This document shows positions 9,821 through 17,885 of a stretch of 64,000 nt of DNA, piece by piece. The position numbers and the translations under genes were made by a program. The stretch covers positions 3,968,001 to 4,032,000 of the forward strand of contig NZ_LT629757.1 of assembly GCF_900104965.1 (NCBI RefSeq), read 5' to 3'. How positions within the stretch are numbered: position 1 is the first letter of the stretch; every line of letters starts with the position of its first letter. This stretch comes from Nocardioides scoriae (GTDB lineage Bacteria; Actinomycetota; Actinomycetes; Propionibacteriales; Nocardioidaceae). The notes below the pieces were generated by a model that ran no database searches, was not told where the DNA came from, and saw only the letters and a program-made list of their open reading frames with translations.

Positions 9821-9876
9821 CGATGTCACGGATTTGGTGGCTGGTTCAACCAGACGCTACAGTTCCGCTGGCTCAG

Positions 9877-9952
9877 GCCCCCGTTGTGTAGTGGCCTAGC
9901 ACGCCGCCCTCTCAAGGCGGTAGCGCGGGTTCGAATCCCGTCGGGGGTACCA
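9877..9952 (+). tRNA. tRNA-Glu (anticodon CTC)
   Basis: A 73-base cloverleaf plus an encoded CCA at 9950-9952. Acceptor arms GCCCCCG and CGGGGGT pair with a G-U at the first position. The anticodon stem CCGCC/GGCGG holds the loop CTCTCAA with anticodon CTC at 9911-9913, and the T arm has GGTTCGAATCC. A strong hairpin follows three bases after the CCA. It is the direct substrate of the GltX encoded just upstream. Confidence 0.95.
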
Positions 9953-9954
9953 CC

Positions 9955-9987
9955 CAGCAGCCCGGTCTCGTCGAGACCGGGCTGCTG
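9955..9987 (+). terminator. Hairpin terminator after the tRNA pair
   Basis: A perfect inverted repeat with 16-base arms (9955-9970 and 9972-9987, beginning CAGCAGCCCGG) starts two bases after the tRNA-Glu CCA. There is no T tract, as is common for actinobacterial terminators. It is not a duplicate of the tRNA 3' end, so it is not an attachment site. Confidence 0.75.
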
Positions 9988-10091
9988 TCGTTCCCGGACA
10001 CGGCCGGTCCCGAGCCTGGTCCCACGGCTGGCCCCACGGCCGTGTCCGATTCCCGCGAGAAGTGGTCGGGGCGGGCGGGCACACTGGTGCC

Positions 10092-11690
10092 GTGACCACG
10101 ACGGAGCCCCGCGAGGGCCGGCCCGGGGACGACCCCGACTGGGAGGCGCGCTACCGCGCCGTGCAGGGCCGCGACCGGCGCTTCGACGGCATGTTCTACA
10201 CCGCGGTGCGGACCACCGGCATCTACTGCCGGCCCTCGTGCCCGGCCACCACCCCGCAGCGCCGCAACGTCGACTTCTACGCCACCGCGGCCGGCGCCCA
10301 GGAGGCCGGCTTCCGGGCCTGCCGCCGCTGCCTGCCGGACGCCACGCCGGGCTCCCCGCAGTGGGACGTGGTGGCCGACGCCGCCGGACGTGCGATGCGC
10401 CTGGTCGCCGACGGCGTCGTCGAGCGCGAGGGCGTGGAGGGCCTGGCCGCGCGGATGGGCTACTCGGTGCGGCAGCTGCACCGCGTGGTCACCGGGGAGT
10501 ACGGCGCGGGCCCGCTCGCCCTGGCCCGCTCGCGCCGCGTGCAGACCGCCCGGGTCCTCGTCGAGACCACCGACCTGCGCTTCGCCGACGTCGCGTTCGC
10601 GGCCGGGTTCGCCAGCGTGCGGCAGTTCAACGACACCGTGCGCGAGGTGTACGCCGCGACGCCCCGCGAGCTGCGCGCCTCCGCCCGGGGGCGCGAGCAC
10701 ACCCGTGGGGCCGGCCCCCCGTCCGCCTCGCCGGGCACGCTGCGCGTGCGGGTCGCGGTGCGCGAGCCCTTCGCCGCCGAGGACCTGCACTGGTTCCTCG
10801 CGGTCCACGTCGTGCCGGGGCTCGAGGCGGTCGGCGACGGCTGGTACGAGCGGGCCGTGCGGCTGCCGCACGGCCCCGGCGTGGTGCGGGTCGAGCTCGG
10901 CGACCGCCCGCCCGGGGTGGTGCCCTGCACGCTCACCCTGGCCGACGTGCGCGACCTGGCGCCGGCCACGGAGCGGGCCCGGCGGTTGCTGGACGCCGAC
11001 TGCGACCCCGTCGCCGTCGACGCCGCCCTGGCCCAGGACCGGGCCCTGGCGCCCCTGGTGCACGCCCGGCCCGGCCTGCGCGTGCCCGGGCAGCTGGAGC
11101 CGGCCGAGGTGGCCGTCCAGACGGTCCTGGGGCAGCAGGTCAGCCTGGCCTCGGCCCGCACCGCCACCACCCGGCTGGTCGCGGCCCACGGCGAGCCGCT
11201 CGGGCTGGCCGGCGACCACGAGGTGTCGCGGCTGTTCCCGACGATGGCCACCCTGGCGGCCCTGGACCCCGAGGACCCCGACGTGCTGCGGATGCCCCGT
11301 GCCCGGGCCCGGGCCCTGACCACGCTGGCGGCGGCGCTGGACGCCGGTGAGGTGCGCCTGGACCGCAGCCTGGACCGCCCGGCCGCGCGCGAGGCGATGC
11401 TGGCGCTGCGCGGCATCGGCCCCTGGACGGCCGACTACGTCGCGATGCGCGCCCTCGGCGACCCCGACGCCTTCCTGCCGACCGACATCGGGGTGCGCAA
11501 CGCGGCGCGACACCTCGGCATCGACGACGTGGTCGCCCGCAGCGAGACCTGGCGGCCGTGGCGCAGCTACGCCCTGATGCGGCTGTGGTCGGTGGTGCTC
11601 GACCAGCTGCGCGAGCGCATCACGACCGCCACCACGACCGCCACGACCACCAGCACCCGGCACGCCCCCGAGCTCGAGGAGGAGCGATGA
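10092..11690 (+). CDS. AlkA-type 3-methyladenine DNA glycosylase with Ada-like zinc and AraC domains
   Basis: A 532-residue fusion for alkylation repair. Residues 15-85 form an Ada N-terminal zinc module with C46, C50, C77 and C80 (GIYCRPSC, ACRRC). An AraC-type helix-turn-helix follows to about residue 200. The rest is an AlkA glycosylase: LGQQVSLASART, the helix-hairpin-helix LRGIGPWTADYVAMRALG, then FLPTDIGV with the probable catalytic Asp. It would excise alkylated bases and may also regulate. The Ada O6-methyltransferase domain is absent and is supplied by the next gene, which overlaps it by four bases. The GTG at 10092 is chosen because the upstream residues are low complexity. Confidence 0.9.
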   Translation: MTTTEPREGRPGDDPDWEARYRAVQGRDRRFDGMFYTAVRTTGIYCRPSCPATTPQRRNVDFYATAAGAQEAGFRACRRCLPDATPGSPQWDVVADAAGRAMRLVADGVVEREGVEGLAARMGYSVRQLHRVVTGEYGAGPLALARSRRVQTARVLVETTDLRFADVAFAAGFASVRQFNDTVREVYAATPRELRASARGREHTRGAGPPSASPGTLRVRVAVREPFAAEDLHWFLAVHVVPGLEAVGDGWYERAVRLPHGPGVVRVELGDRPPGVVPCTLTLADVRDLAPATERARRLLDADCDPVAVDAALAQDRALAPLVHARPGLRVPGQLEPAEVAVQTVLGQQVSLASARTATTRLVAAHGEPLGLAGDHEVSRLFPTMATLAALDPEDPDVLRMPRARARALTTLAAALDAGEVRLDRSLDRPAAREAMLALRGIGPWTADYVAMRALGDPDAFLPTDIGVRNAARHLGIDDVVARSETWRPWRSYALMRLWSVVLDQLRERITTATTTATTTSTRHAPELEEER

Positions 11691-12220
11691 GCACGACCAC
11701 CAGCCCCACGACCCCCGCAACCTCCGGCGCGGCGACCTCCTGGACCGAGGTGGGGTCGCCGATCGGCCCGTTGCGGCTGGTCGCGCGCGGCGGCGCGCTG
11801 GTCGCCATCGAGTTCAGCCCCTACCCGCCGGCCGACGTCGGCCCGGCCATCGGGGAGCGCGACGACGAGGAGCCGGTCCTGGTCGCCACCCGCGAGCAGC
11901 TGGCGGCGTACTTCGCGGGGGAGCGGGAGGACTTCGACCTGCCGCTCGCGCCCGTCGGGACGGCCTTCCAGCAGCGGGTCTGGACCGAGCTGAGGGGGAT
12001 CGGCTACGGCCGGACCGCGTCGTACGGCGAGGTCGCCCGGCGCCTGGGCATGACCGCCGCCGCCTCGCGCGCCGTCGGGCTGGCCAACGGGCGCAACCCG
12101 ATCCCGGTCGTGGTGCCGTGCCACCGGGTGATCGGGGCGAACGGGACCCTCACCGGCTACGCCGGCGGCCTGGAGCGCAAGCAGCAGCTGCTGAGCCTGG
12201 AGCAGCGCGGGCTGTTCTGA
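11687..12220 (+). CDS. ogt: Methylated-DNA--protein-cysteine methyltransferase
   Basis: A 177-residue suicide enzyme that removes alkyl groups from O6-guanine in DNA. The acceptor is C145 in VPCHRVIG, preceded by the helix-turn-helix TASYGEVARRLGM and the Asn hinge GLANGRNPIPVVV. The first 18 residues are a Thr/Ser/Pro-rich linker. The ATGA overlap with the glycosylase gene points to coupled translation, and together the two genes supply the functions that the multidomain Ada protein and AlkA have elsewhere. Confidence 0.95.
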   Translation: MSTTTSPTTPATSGAATSWTEVGSPIGPLRLVARGGALVAIEFSPYPPADVGPAIGERDDEEPVLVATREQLAAYFAGEREDFDLPLAPVGTAFQQRVWTELRGIGYGRTASYGEVARRLGMTAAASRAVGLANGRNPIPVVVPCHRVIGANGTLTGYAGGLERKQQLLSLEQRGLF

Positions 12221-12263
12221 GCCCGACATCACGCGGCTCGCCGGCGGGTGCTTGGCTGGGCCC

Positions 12264-13202
12264 ATGTCGGACGAGTCCACCGGAACCGTGCTCCTGGCCG
12301 GTGCGGCCAACGTGTCGATCGCGATCGCGAAGCTGGTCGGGGGCCTGGTCTCCGGGTCGACCGCCATGCTGGCCGAGGCGGCGCACTCCTTCGCCGACAC
12401 CCTCAACGAGCTGTTCCTGCTCGCGGCGCTCAAGCGCAGCAAGAAGCCGGCCGACCGGCAGCACCCGTTCGGCTACGGGATGGAGCGCTACTTCTGGGCC
12501 CTGATCGCCGCCGTCGGCATCTTCGTGCTGGGCGGCGGCTACTCGATCTTCGAGGGCGTCCGGGCGATGCTCACCCCCGAGGAGCTCGGCCCGCTGACCA
12601 TCCCCTACGTCGTGCTCGCCCTCAGCTTCGTCTTCGAGGGCATCTCGTGGCTCAAGGCGGTCCGCCAGCTGCGCGGCGAGGCCCAGGAGCGCGACCGCGG
12701 CTTCTTCGAGCACCTGCGGATCACGCCCGACCCCACGGTCAAGACGGTCGCCTTCGAGGACACCGCCGCCCTGGTCGGCATCGTGCTGGCCGCGGCCGGC
12801 ATCACGCTCCACCACTACACCGAGCAGGGCTTCTGGGACGGCCTCGCGTCGGTCCTCATCGGCGTGCTCCTGGTCGCCGTGGCGTACGCCCTGGGCCAGC
12901 AGAACAAGAGCGCGCTCATCGGCGAGGCGCTGCCCGGCGGGACCGAGGACGCCATCCGGCGCACCATCGCCGACTCCCCGGGCATCGACCACGTGGTCGA
13001 GCTGCTGACGATGCGGATGAGCCCCGACGAGGTGATCGTCGCGGCCCGGGTGGACCTCGACGACACCTCGTCGGTGGCCGAGCTGGAGGAGGCCGCCGAC
13101 GAGGTCGAGCGCCGGCTGCGCGCCGACCACCCCGAGGTGCGCCACGTCTTCCTCGACCCGACCGACTCCCCGGCAGCAGACGACCGGGTGCACCGGGACT
13201 GA
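12264..13202 (+). CDS. Cation diffusion facilitator, SLC30A9-like
   Basis: A 312-residue CDF transporter with about six membrane segments and a C-terminal cytoplasmic domain that ends in a ferredoxin-like metal-sensing fold (residues 228-300). The first transport motif HSFAD (H41, D45) is standard for divalent-metal efflux. In the fifth membrane helix the usual HxxxD is replaced by FEDTAAL (E165, D166), as in the SLC30A9 group, so zinc specificity should not be assumed. The ATG at 12264 is preferred over an upstream start that would begin in the spacer. It stands alone, 43 bases after ogt. Confidence 0.85.
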   Translation: MSDESTGTVLLAGAANVSIAIAKLVGGLVSGSTAMLAEAAHSFADTLNELFLLAALKRSKKPADRQHPFGYGMERYFWALIAAVGIFVLGGGYSIFEGVRAMLTPEELGPLTIPYVVLALSFVFEGISWLKAVRQLRGEAQERDRGFFEHLRITPDPTVKTVAFEDTAALVGIVLAAAGITLHHYTEQGFWDGLASVLIGVLLVAVAYALGQQNKSALIGEALPGGTEDAIRRTIADSPGIDHVVELLTMRMSPDEVIVAARVDLDDTSSVAELEEAADEVERRLRADHPEVRHVFLDPTDSPAADDRVHRD

Positions 13203-13237
13203 GCCCGGACCTGACGAATCGGGCGCTGCGGACGGGC

Positions 13238-13299
13238 GAAACTGCCCGTGGACGTCCGGTTCGCCCGTTCCTGCGGGCAGTTTCCCCGGTCGACCGGGG
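13238..13299. terminator. Bidirectional terminator between the CDF gene and ndgR
   Basis: Between the two convergent genes lies an inverted repeat GAAACTGCCCG (13238-13248) with CGGGCAGTTTC (13274-13284), directly followed by the palindrome CCCCGGTCGACCGGGG (13284-13299). Such paired hairpins would stop transcription from both sides. The 115-base spacer holds nothing else recognised. Confidence 0.55.
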
Positions 13300-13317
13300 A
13301 ATCCGCCCGTCGCCCGT

Positions 13318-14040
13318 TCAGTCCGCCGACGACCGACGCAGCGACTCCGAGAGCCGCTCGGCGGCGGCGAGGACGGCGGGGGCGTGCATCCGGCCGGGCT
13401 GGCGGGAGAGCCGCTCGAGCGGGCCGGAGACGGACACGGCGGCGATGATCTTGCCGCTGGGGGAGCGCACCGGGGCCGAGACCGACGCGACGCCCTGCTC
13501 GCGCTCGCCCACCGACTGGGCCCAGCCGCGGCGGCGGATGCCGGCCAGGGCGGTGGCGGAGAAGGCGGCGTTCTGCAGGCCGCGGTGCATCCGCTCGGGG
13601 TCCTCCCACGCGAGCAGGACCTGGGCGGCGGAGCCGGCGCGCATGGTCAGCTGGGAGCCGACGGGGATGGTGTCGCGCAGGCCGCTGGGGCGCTCGGCCG
13701 CGGCGACGCACACGCGGTGCTCGCCCTGGCGGCGCCACAGCTGGGCGGACTCGCCCGTGATGTCGCGCAGCCGCGCGAGCACCGGGCCGGCGGTCGCGAG
13801 CAGCCGGTCCTCGCCGGCGGCGGCCGACAGCTCGGACAGCCGGGGGCCGAGGACGAAGCGGCCCTGCATGTCGCGGGCCACGAGCCGGTGGTGCTCCAGC
13901 GCGACCGCGAGGCGGTGCGCCGTGGGGCGGGCGAGGCCGGTCCCGGCGACGAGGCCGGCGAGGGTCGCGGGTCCGGACTCGAGGGCCGTCAGCACGAGGG
14001 CGGCCTTGTCGAGGACGCCGACTCCACTTGTGTTGTCCAT
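13318..14040 (-). CDS. ndgR: IclR-family regulator of leucine biosynthesis (NdgR/LtbR type)
   Basis: A 240-residue IclR-family regulator. The N-terminal winged helix (TLAGLVAGTGLARPTAHRLAVAL) is followed by a GAF-like effector domain ending in VSVSGPLERLS. The N-terminus MDNTSGVGVLDKAALVL is almost the signature of Streptomyces NdgR and Corynebacterium LtbR, which control leuCD and other amino-acid genes. It is transcribed away from leuC with a 146-base shared control region, as in those organisms. The ATG at 14040 is chosen from that N-terminus. An effector is not evident from the sequence. Confidence 0.88.
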   Translation of the reverse strand: MDNTSGVGVLDKAALVLTALESGPATLAGLVAGTGLARPTAHRLAVALEHHRLVARDMQGRFVLGPRLSELSAAAGEDRLLATAGPVLARLRDITGESAQLWRRQGEHRVCVAAAERPSGLRDTIPVGSQLTMRAGSAAQVLLAWEDPERMHRGLQNAAFSATALAGIRRRGWAQSVGEREQGVASVSAPVRSPSGKIIAAVSVSGPLERLSRQPGRMHAPAVLAAAERLSESLRRSSAD

Positions 14041-14151
14041 GATGTAATACTGCCGTCTCAGATGTTGGGATGCAACGCGACGAGGTTTCTCGCGTCGCCT
14101 GGTCATGGCGTTCAGTAGGTCTCGACGCCTGCCGGCCGAGCCCGGCGTTTG

Positions 14152-14164
14152 TTCAGCATGTGAA
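14152..14164. promoter_or_regulatory. Candidate IclR-type operator in the ndgR-leuC spacer
   Basis: The inverted repeat TTCA-gcatg-TGAA lies 23 bases before the leuC start in the divergent spacer. Its size and dyad symmetry suit an IclR-family site, but four-base arms are weak evidence. A second small dyad, GTTG with CAAC, lies nearer ndgR. Confidence 0.3.
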
Positions 14165-14186
14165 ACGAGACAGCAGGAGTTAGGTC

Positions 14187-15650
14187 ATGGAGTCGAACGG
14201 AGCTGGCGGTTTCTCGCCACGCACCCTGGCCGAGAAGGTCTGGGACGAGCACGTGGTCCGGAGCAGGCAGGGCGAGCCCGACCTGCTCTACATCGACCTC
14301 CACCTCATCCACGAGGTCACCTCGCCGCAGGCGTTCGACGGCCTGCGGCTCGCGGGGCGCAGCGTGCGCCGTCCCGACCTGACGATCGCGACCGAGGACC
14401 ACAACGTCCCCACGGTCGACTGGGACAAGCCGATCGCCGACCCCGTCTCCCGGACCCAGGTCGACACGCTGCGCCGCAACGCCGAGGAGTTCGGCGTGCG
14501 CCTGCACCCCCTGGGCGACAAGGAGCAGGGGATCGTCCACATCATCGGCCCGCAGCTGGGCCTGACCCAGCCCGGCATGACGATCGTGTGCGGTGACAGC
14601 CACACCTCGACCCACGGCGCCTTCGGTGCGATCGCCTTCGGCATCGGCACCTCCGAGGTCGAGCACGTGCTGGCCACCCAGACCCTGATGCAGACCCGGC
14701 CCCGGACGATGGCCGTGACCGTCAACGGCTCGCTGCCGGCCGGCGTCACCGCCAAGGACCTGGTGCTGACCCTCATCACCCACACCGGCACCGGCGGCGG
14801 CCAGGGCTACATCGTGGAGTACCGCGGCCAGGCCATCGAGGAGCTCTCGATGGAGGGCCGCATGACGGTCTGCAACATGAGCATCGAGTGGGGTGCCAAG
14901 GCCGGCCTGATCGCCCCCGACCAGACCACCTTCGACTACATCGAGGGCCGGGCCGAGGCCCCGAAGGGCGCCGACTGGGACGCCGCCGTCGAGCACTGGA
15001 CCAGCCTGCGCACCGACGACGACGCCACCTTCGACGCCGAGATCGTGCTGGACGCCTCCACGATGACCCCCTTCGTCACCTGGGGCACCAACCCCGGCCA
15101 GGGCGTGCCGCTGGGCGGCTCGGTCCCCGACCCCGCGTCGTACGACGACGCCGACGACCGCGTCGCCGCCGAGAACGCCCTGCGCTACATGGACCTGCAG
15201 GCCGGCACCCCGATGCGCGAGGTCAAGGTCGACACCGTCTTCGTCGGCTCCTGCACCAACGGCCGCATCGAGGACCTGCGCCTGGCGGCCGAGATCCTGC
15301 GCGGTCACACCGTCGACCCCGACACCCGGCTGCTCGTCGTGCCGGGCTCGGTGCGGGTGCGGCTGCAGGCCGAAGAGGAGGGCCTCGACGTGGTGTTCAA
15401 GGAGGCCGGCGCCGAGTGGCGCGGTGCCGGGTGCTCGATGTGCCTGGGCATGAACCCCGACCAGCTCGCCCCCGGCGAGCGCAGCGCCTCCACGTCGAAC
15501 CGCAACTTCGAGGGCCGCCAGGGCAAGGGCGGTCGCACGCACCTGGTCTCGGTCCCGGTCGCCGCCGCCACCGCCGTGCGCGGCACCCTCTCCTCGCCCG
15601 CCGACCTCGAGCCGGTCGCGGGCGGGCCCGCCGAGACCCAGGAGGCCTGA
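14187..15650 (+). CDS. leuC: 3-isopropylmalate dehydratase large subunit
   Basis: A 487-residue aconitase-fold subunit that with LeuD isomerises 2-isopropylmalate to 3-isopropylmalate for leucine, and can also act on citramalate. The three [4Fe-4S] cysteines are in VGSCTNGR and [11 protein letters not shown]; substrate-loop motifs [13 protein letters not shown] and EDHNVPT are present. An AGGAG site lies seven bases before the ATG. It is divergent from ndgR and forms an operon with leuD. It is slightly longer than the common 465-470 residues because of N- and C-terminal tails. Confidence 0.97.
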   Translation: MESNGAGGFSPRTLAEKVWDEHVVRSRQGEPDLLYIDLHLIHEVTSPQAFDGLRLAGRSVRRPDLTIATEDHNVPTVDWDKPIADPVSRTQVDTLRRNAEEFGVRLHPLGDKEQGIVHIIGPQLGLTQPGMTIVCGDSHTSTHGAFGAIAFGIGTSEVEHVLATQTLMQTRPRTMAVTVNGSLPAGVTAKDLVLTLITHTGTGGGQGYIVEYRGQAIEELSMEGRMTVCNMSIEWGAKAGLIAPDQTTFDYIEGRAEAPKGADWDAAVEHWTSLRTDDDATFDAEIVLDASTMTPFVTWGTNPGQGVPLGGSVPDPASYDDADDRVAAENALRYMDLQAGTPMREVKVDTVFVGSCTNGRIEDLRLAAEILRGHTVDPDTRLLVVPGSVRVRLQAEEEGLDVVFKEAGAEWRGAGCSMCLGMNPDQLAPGERSASTSNRNFEGRQGKGGRTHLVSVPVAAATAVRGTLSSPADLEPVAGGPAETQEA

Positions 15651-15653
15651 GCC

Positions 15654-16256
15654 ATGGACAAGTTCACCACCCACACCGGGGTCGGCGTCCCGCTGCGGCG
15701 CAGCAACGTCGACACCGACCAGATCATCCCGGCCGTCTACCTCAAGCGGGTCACCCGCACCGGCTTCGAGGACGGCCTGTTCGCCGCCTGGCGCAACGAC
15801 CCGGCCTTCGTGCTCAACCGTCCGGAGTACGCCGCGGGCTCGGTGCTCGTCGCCGGTCCCGACTTCGGCACCGGCTCCTCGCGCGAGCACGCGGTCTGGG
15901 CGCTGCAGAACTACGGCTTCCGCGTGGTCATCAGCTCCCGCTTCGCCGACATCTTCCGCGGCAACTCCGGCAAGGCGGGCTTCCTGGCCGCCCAGGTCGA
16001 CGAGAAGGTCGTCCAGCGGCTGTGGGACCACCTCGAGGAGCACCCGGGCGCGACCGTGACCGTGGACCTCGAGTCGCGCACGGTGCGCGCGGGCGAGGGG
16101 CCCGACGCGATCGAGGACTCCTTCGACATCGACGACTACACCCGCTGGCGGCTGCTGGAGGGGCTCGACGACATCGGCATCACGCTCTCGCACGCCGACG
16201 ACATCGAGACCTTCGAGCAGACCCGGCCGGCGTGGAAGCCCGTCACGATCCACTGA
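15654..16256 (+). CDS. leuD: 3-isopropylmalate dehydratase small subunit
   Basis: A 200-residue swivel-domain subunit that completes the LeuCD active site. It has the typical [15 protein letters not shown] start, [16 protein letters not shown] and [15 protein letters not shown] blocks. It begins three bases after the leuC stop with AGGAGG eight bases before its ATG, so the two are translated together. The length matches the family. Confidence 0.97.
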   Translation: MDKFTTHTGVGVPLRRSNVDTDQIIPAVYLKRVTRTGFEDGLFAAWRNDPAFVLNRPEYAAGSVLVAGPDFGTGSSREHAVWALQNYGFRVVISSRFADIFRGNSGKAGFLAAQVDEKVVQRLWDHLEEHPGATVTVDLESRTVRAGEGPDAIEDSFDIDDYTRWRLLEGLDDIGITLSHADDIETFEQTRPAWKPVTIH

Positions 16257-16316
16257 CCGGCACGAGCCCGGTGCCCGCGTCGCACGACCCGGCGCCGGGC
16301 CGCGCCGGGCGCGTCG

Positions 16317-16345
16317 TTGTGGTGGGCGCCACGATTGCCTAGCGT
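16317..16345 (+). promoter_or_regulatory. Candidate hupB promoter
   Basis: TTGTGG (16317-16322) and TAGCGT (16340-16345) stand 17 bases apart, 55 bases before the hupB GTG, in the 144-base spacer after leuD. They fit a sigma-A type promoter; the rest of the spacer is GC-rich and shows no other signal. Confidence 0.4.
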
Positions 16346-16400
16346 GCTCCGAGGACGCGACGGGCACCGGCCCGACGGACCGAGGACCTGGGGTGGACCC

Positions 16401-17102
16401 GTGAACAAGAGCCAGCTGATCGACACCCTCGCGGCGAGCTTCGAGGGCAACCGCAAGGCGGCCGCCCACGCGCTCGACTCGGTGCTCGACACCATCACCC
16501 GCGAGGTCGCCAAGGGCGAGAAGGTCGCGATCACGGGCTTCGGGTCGTTCGAGCGCAAGGTCCGCCAGTCGCGCTGGGTCCGCAACCCCGCCACCGGCGA
16601 CCGCATGAAGTCCACGACCAAGGCGGTGCCGGCCTTCAAGCCCGGTGCCCAGCTGCGCGACGTGGTCTCCGGTGCCAAGAAGCTGCCCGCGCTCACCCTG
16701 GCGGTCGTCGAGGCGGCCGCTCCCGGCGTCGCCCAGCCCGCCATCAAGCGCACCGCCGCCGCGGCCCGCCGGGTGACCGGGACCGAGGCGGCGGAGCCGG
16801 CACCCGTGGAGGCAGCCCCCGCCAGCAAGGCCCCCGCCCGGAAGACCCCGGCCAAGAAGACCACCGCCAAGCAGACCCCCGCCAAGAAGACCACCGCCAA
16901 GCAGACCCCCGCCAAGAAGACCACCGCCAAGCAGACCCCGGCCAAGAAGTCCACCGCCGAGAAGTCCACCGCCAAGAAGTCCGCCGCCAGGACCCCTGCC
17001 ACGAGGGCCACTGCGGCGAAGACCACCGCGGCGAAGACCACCGCCACGAAGGCCCCGGCGAAGAAGAGCGCGAAGAAGAGCGCGGCGACGAAGAGCTCCT
17101 GA
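16401..17102 (+). CDS. hupB: HU-family nucleoid protein with Lys/Ala-rich tail
   Basis: A 233-residue histone-like protein. Residues 1-92 are a complete HU fold (NKSQLIDTLA, GEKVAITGFGSFERK, RNPATGDRMKSTTKAVPAFKPG) that dimerises and bends DNA. Residues 130-233 are a basic, Lys/Ala/Thr/Pro-rich tail with PAKK repeats like the histone-H1-like tail of mycobacterial HupB and Streptomyces HupS. GTG at 16401 is the only start that gives the canonical HU N-terminus. It is monocistronic. Confidence 0.95.
   Translation: MNKSQLIDTLAASFEGNRKAAAHALDSVLDTITREVAKGEKVAITGFGSFERKVRQSRWVRNPATGDRMKSTTKAVPAFKPGAQLRDVVSGAKKLPALTLAVVEAAAPGVAQPAIKRTAAAARRVTGTEAAEPAPVEAAPASKAPARKTPAKKTTAKQTPAKKTTAKQTPAKKTTAKQTPAKKSTAEKSTAKKSAARTPATRATAAKTTAAKTTATKAPAKKSAKKSAATKSS
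16845..16964 (+). repeat. In-gene 30-base tandem repeat of the HupB tail
   Basis: Four 30-base units in frame encode TPAKKTTAKQ three times and a diverged TPAKKSTAEK. The second and third units (16875-16904 and 16905-16934) are identical. They are coding repeats whose copy number can change by slippage or recombination, which would alter tail length. Confidence 0.9.
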
Positions 17103-17117
17103 CGGGCGGGGTGCCGG

Positions 17118-17714
17118 CTAGTCCGGCGCGGCCGACGCCAGCGTCGCGCGGGTCGCGGCGCCCACGCCGAGGGCGATCGCGGCGTCGAGGTCGGCCGGGG
17201 TGTCGACGTCGCAGCGCAGCGTCGTGAGCTCGGCCCGGACCGGGGTGGCGCCGGAGCGCTCGTGACGCCCCGCCGAGTCGACGCCGAAGTGGGGGTCGAG
17301 GTCGACGCCGGGGCCGGCGGCCAGCAGGGTCGTGCCGGTGCCCTCGGCGTCGGCGACGTACCACCGCGGGGTCATGCCGGCCCGCAGGGCGGCGGTCAGG
17401 TCGGACCCCGCGAGCGCCGGCAGGTCGGCACACATGGCGGCGACGCCGCAGCCGGGGTGGCGCAGCCTCGCCTCGAGCGCCGCGTGCCGCAGGGCGGCGT
17501 TGAGGTCGCCCTCGCCGAGGTCGGGCAGGCTCGGGCCGAAGCCGGCCTCGGCGGTCACGGCGTACACCTGCGCGACCGCCTCGCTCGCGCCGGCGGCGTG
17601 CAGGGCGTCGAGCGCGAAGGCGCGCATCAGGCGGTCGCGGTGGGGACGCGGGGCCAGCCGGCTCTTGGCCAGGGCCAGCGTCTTCACCGGGAGCAGCAGC
17701 ACGAAGGACGACAT
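17118..17714 (-). CDS. cofC: 2-phospho-L-lactate (or phosphoenolpyruvate) guanylyltransferase
   Basis: A 198-residue nucleotidyltransferase of the CofC/FbiD family, which activates phospholactate or phosphoenolpyruvate with GTP in coenzyme F420 synthesis. The start LLLPVKTLALAKSRLAP is the nucleotide-binding motif; MCADLPAL carries the metal-binding Asp, and TTLLAAGPGVDLDPHFG the substrate loop. The length is normal. Its presence implies that the organism makes F420, as most actinobacteria do. It is convergent with hupB, with only 15 bases between stops. Confidence 0.9.
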   Translation of the reverse strand: MSSFVLLLPVKTLALAKSRLAPRPHRDRLMRAFALDALHAAGASEAVAQVYAVTAEAGFGPSLPDLGEGDLNAALRHAALEARLRHPGCGVAAMCADLPALAGSDLTAALRAGMTPRWYVADAEGTGTTLLAAGPGVDLDPHFGVDSAGRHERSGATPVRAELTTLRCDVDTPADLDAAIALGVGAATRATLASAAPD

Positions 17715-17885
17715 CCCCCCGATCCTCCCAGAGCCCCGAGCTGCGGCCCGAGCCGCGGCCCGTCCGGCCCGTCCGGCCCGACCGCCGCGTCCGCACCCGC
17801 CGGGAGAGCGCCGTCACAGTAGGCTCGCGACCGGCCACGGCGGGCGCGGCCACGAGGCGGCAGTGCCGAGGAGGGAGGCGGTCCG

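Noticed and set aside
9955-9987. Repeat beside tRNA-Glu as a possible attachment site
   Set aside because: It is a self-complementary hairpin and does not copy the tRNA 3' end; no integrase is present.
16845-16964. Regular 30-base repeats as a possible CRISPR array
   Set aside because: They are in-frame coding repeats without spacers, inside hupB.
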